Assembly: GCA_030674155.1 (NCBI GenBank)
Contig: CM060326.1
Span: 42,135,488 to 42,145,487, forward strand
Origin: Stramonita haemastoma
Lineage: Eukaryota; Mollusca; Gastropoda; Neogastropoda; Muricidae
Reading direction: 5' to 3'
Length of the DNA: 10,000 bases
Position 1 is the first letter of the stretch; each line of letters opens with the position of its first letter. The notes beneath the pieces are model-generated. The model worked only from the letters and a program-made list of their open reading frames with translations, did not search any database and was not told the origin of the DNA. Of this stretch, positions 7,801-10,000 are shown piece by piece. The position numbers and the translations under genes are program-made.

Positions 7801-8274
7801 AACCTCCAATATCTAAGAATAGTCTAAAGCAAACTAAGATCAACTAAGCGTACAAAGAAAACGATGCAAAAAAACAAAGAAATGAACAGACCGCAGCAGA
7901 GAAATAGACAGACAGACAGATAGTCGGGATAAATACCTGATACAAAGAGCCTTGATTTGCGCTAATAATTATTTGTCGAAATATTCCAAATCAATTCAAT
8001 TTTTAGATCAAAGAACACAGTCATGTGCATATTTATGTGTTAATGTAGAGATGATTTAACGGATTATTTATTACAAGCGCACACACAAAAATGAATAGCA
8101 TTCAGAAACAGATAGCACAAAACAAACAGGATATCATCATTATTGCATCACCCCTGAGAGAATGGCGACACAGCTTGCTTTATTTGACTCAATCAAAAGC
8201 TTTTCTACACAGAAAAATAACATGATAAAAAACAGGTCTAAGGTTTTGACCATCATTTTACAGGAAGCACATTT
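7801..8274. other. Non-genic A-rich unique DNA
   Basis: I see no gene, RNA or long repeat. A few AGAC units occur at 7905-7920. The + strand is A-rich with many short A runs. Confidence 0.55.
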
Positions 8275-8442
8275 ATTGGTGAACCTCGGAGCTTAGCCAG
8301 AACGAGAAAAAAATCCCCAAAGACAATGTGTTAGATACTATTGGTAAACCTCGGAGCTCTAGCGAGGAACGTAAAAAAATCCCAAAAAATGGTAATAATT
8401 GGTAACCTCGACTCTATCGAGAACAAAAAATCCCAAACATAT
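8275..8442. repeat. Three-unit tandem repeat with a conserved hairpin
   Basis: Units begin with ATTGGT at 8275, 8340 and 8398 (spacings 65 and 58). Each continues AACCTCG - hairpin loop - GAAC - A-run - ATCCC. The middle unit forms CCTCG (8349-8353) with CGAGG (8363-8367). The third forms CTCGA (8407-8411) with TCGAG (8417-8421). The first forms a bulged version. The core of about 45 bp is conserved while the linker varies. No known family was recognised. Confidence 0.85.
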
Positions 8443-8837
8443 GTAGATTGCCTTGAATTCTTAGCAACGGCAAGCAGGTCTGAGTTTATAAAAAAAAAAG
8501 ACTAATGTGCGTACATACAGATACACAAGCCATCCCCAACCCTTCCCCACTCTCCACCCCTAACCCCAACGCGTACCAAAAAAACCAACAACAACCAAAC
8601 CCAGCAATGGTCATGATATTCTGTGATGAAGAAATGAATCAATGTCAGCACACAATAGTCAGGACCTTGCTGCTGACTCCATGGAGTGCGATAGAATAGC
8701 GCTGGATCTGGACTGACCGAATGCCACAGGGAAGAGAGTGAGTGTAGTCAGGCTGCTCTGTGGGACTATCTTTTGATGGCATTTGCATCAGTCGTAGATA
8801 CGTCCACATGTTCTCATTTCTTGTCAGAGGGACAGTG
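8443..8837. other. Non-genic unique DNA
   Basis: I see no gene. An A-run of nine or ten lies at ~8491-8499, a C-rich stretch at 8530-8572, and a perfect 12-bp palindrome ACTCCATGGAGT at 8676-8687. GAGGGACAGTGCTGG (8827-8841) resembles GAGGACAGTGCTG in R1a (4032-4044), but upstream similarity is not convincing. Confidence 0.5.
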
Positions 8838-8962
8838 CTGGTGTGTGTGGGGTGTGGTGTGGGTGTGGTGTGGTGTGGTGGTGTGTGGTGTGTGTTGTGG
8901 TGTGGTGTGGTGTGTGTGTGTATGTGTGGTGTTGTGTGTTGTGTGTGTGTTGTTGGTGATGT
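8838..8962. repeat. GT-rich tract with GTGGT periodicity
   Basis: Dominated by GTGTGG and GTGGT units rather than plain GT, with GTTGT variants toward the right. Both strands give low-complexity frames (Cys-Val-Trp or His-Thr-rich). Confidence 0.95.
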
Positions 8963-8990
8963 TGTATTTGTGTAAGTATAAAGTAATATG

Positions 8991-9112
<122 letters not shown>

Positions 9113-9852
9113 CTCCTTTTATTCAGGCGCAAAGTCGGTACTGAATTTAAGAGTGTCATTCAATAATGATATCAAGGACAAGATAAACTATCCACACTCA
9201 CTTTAACGAAAAGAAGAAATAGTAGACTCAAGCAACATAATAATTGTTGCTGATTTCATGGCTTTCTGCTACTGAACACCCCAGTGGTTAAGCATAAGAA
9301 AAAAAAATTTGGTCTCACTTATCATATCTAGCAGTAACCAGTCGTACACACCAGTTGAGAAAACTGCATAACTATAATGTTGTTTTTGAGTACGTGGCCA
9401 TAAAGGCAGCCATTTTTATTTTACTTAATGGTTGTGTTTTTGCCTTCAATGGAAATACTGGTTTATGCTAAAAGCTTGTAATGTCATTATGAAAATTAAA
9501 AGCATCACAGAATAAGAATGCAAATCTTAGCAGAATGTTTACATGAATAAATGACAAAACGTTTGGTCTTATCACTTGTCATCAGGAGAGGGCTTATTAG
9601 TGGTGTTTTTGCATATTTTGACAATGTACTTTCGCCTTCACCTCTGATGACAGCTCCACGGCGGCTGACATTGATCATTCCCTGGAGCTTCTGATCCTCA
9701 AGACACGATATAACAAGACCATAAAAGATGTGGGATTAAAGAAAAACTCTGAATGAGCAGTGTGGTAACAGCAGAACAGGACATCACTAATACACAGGCA
9801 GACAAAAGCGTTTGATCAAACCATTGAACTGAAGACAGAGATGGAAAAGACC
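9113..9852. other. Non-genic unique DNA
   Basis: I see no confident gene in about 740 bases. Two things are noted: a 46-codon open stretch at ~9621-9758 with unusually protein-like composition, and an inverted pair ATGACAA (9551-9557) with TTGTCAT (9576-9582). An A-run lies at 9300-9307. Confidence 0.5.
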
Positions 9853-10000
9853 GGTGTTATGTAGTGTGACAGTAGGAAGACAAGAGAGAAGAGCACGTTG
9901 TATGTAGTGTGACAAGTAGAAGACAGAGAAGAAGAGCCGTTGTATGTATGTGACAAGTAGGAAGACAGAGAGAGAAGAGCCGTTGTATATAGGTGACAAG
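9853..10000. repeat. Tandem repeat, ~43 bp unit, about 3.5 copies
   Basis: ATGTAGTGTGAC or its variants begin at 9859, 9902, 9944 and 9987 (spacings 43, 42, 43). Each unit continues AAGTAGGAAGACAGAGAGAGAAGAGC and CGTTGT. The fourth unit is cut by the window end, so the array continues to the right. The 70-codon - strand frame (9787-9999) crosses it but is not in register with the repeat. The GAAGACAGAGAG core recalls the block at 3302-3440. Confidence 0.9.

Noticed and set aside
8275..8442. CRISPR-like array
   Set aside because: Only three diverged units, with conserved cores much longer than the linkers and unequal spacing; eukaryotic repeat context.
8827..8841. Further R1 copy suggested by GAGGGACAGTGCTGG
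   Set aside because: Only one block of about 13 bases matches; neighbouring anchors of R1 were not found in order.
9787..9999. 70-codon - strand frame with repeated Tyr-Ile-Gln-Arg
   Set aside because: Comes from the 43-bp tandem repeat; the period is not a multiple of three and the frame is accidental.

Overview
This window looks like non-coding nuclear DNA from an animal. I found no convincing protein-coding gene, tRNA, rRNA or CRISPR array. Very long dinucleotide tracts (CT/GA, GT/AC), tetranucleotide tracts, several degenerate 30-65 bp minisatellites, a decayed LINE 3' end and a tRNA-like SINE head argue against a bacterium, archaeon, phage or organelle. The LINE and SINE style, together with the microsatellite load, fits a mollusc or another marine invertebrate. 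That is an impression from family knowledge and is not proven here. Almost every long open frame is a translation of a simple repeat (poly Arg-Glu, Ser-Leu, Cys-Val, Thr-His or Ile-His-Thr-Tyr) and should not be annotated as protein.

Layout. 1-1200: unique DNA broken by a CT tract (318-494), a GT tract (845-970) and a second CT tract (1038-1195). 1331-1455: a ~30 bp minisatellite. 1479-1624: a cluster of short hairpins between 12-bp direct repeats. 2058-2335: frameshifted 3' end of a LINE ORF. 2352-2440: a tRNA-like SINE head. 2698-2886: AC followed by 27 perfect ACAT units. 3209-3812: a compound tract GA - GACAGA - GT - CT. 4305-4423: ATGG repeats. 5101-5300: a ~30-45 bp minisatellite. 5361-5530: CT. 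6549-6706: CTGC/CTGT. 7490-7740: GT/TCTG/CT. 8275-8442: three hairpin-bearing repeat units. 8838-9110: GT-rich then 55 perfect GA units. 9853-10000: a ~43 bp tandem repeat that runs off the window end.

The most interesting structure is hidden in the apparently unique DNA. A block just right of the CT tract at 3541-3812 (called R1a, 3813-4135) recurs, diverged, just right of the CT tract at 5361-5530 (R1b, 5531-5815). A second block (R2a, 4748-5100) recurs at 6772-7330 (R2b). The order is CT - R1 - tetranucleotide tract - R2, then the same again, then another CT tract (7632-7740) followed by what may be the first ~30 bp of R1. A short R1-like piece also follows the ACAT tract at ~2886-2970. 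This suggests an old tandem duplication of a ~1.7-2.2 kb unit, or repeated insertion of an unnamed composite element that carries its own microsatellites. Helitron-like non-autonomous elements of the pearl/DINE type have comparable architecture, but no Helitron terminus was identified. All alignments were made by eye.
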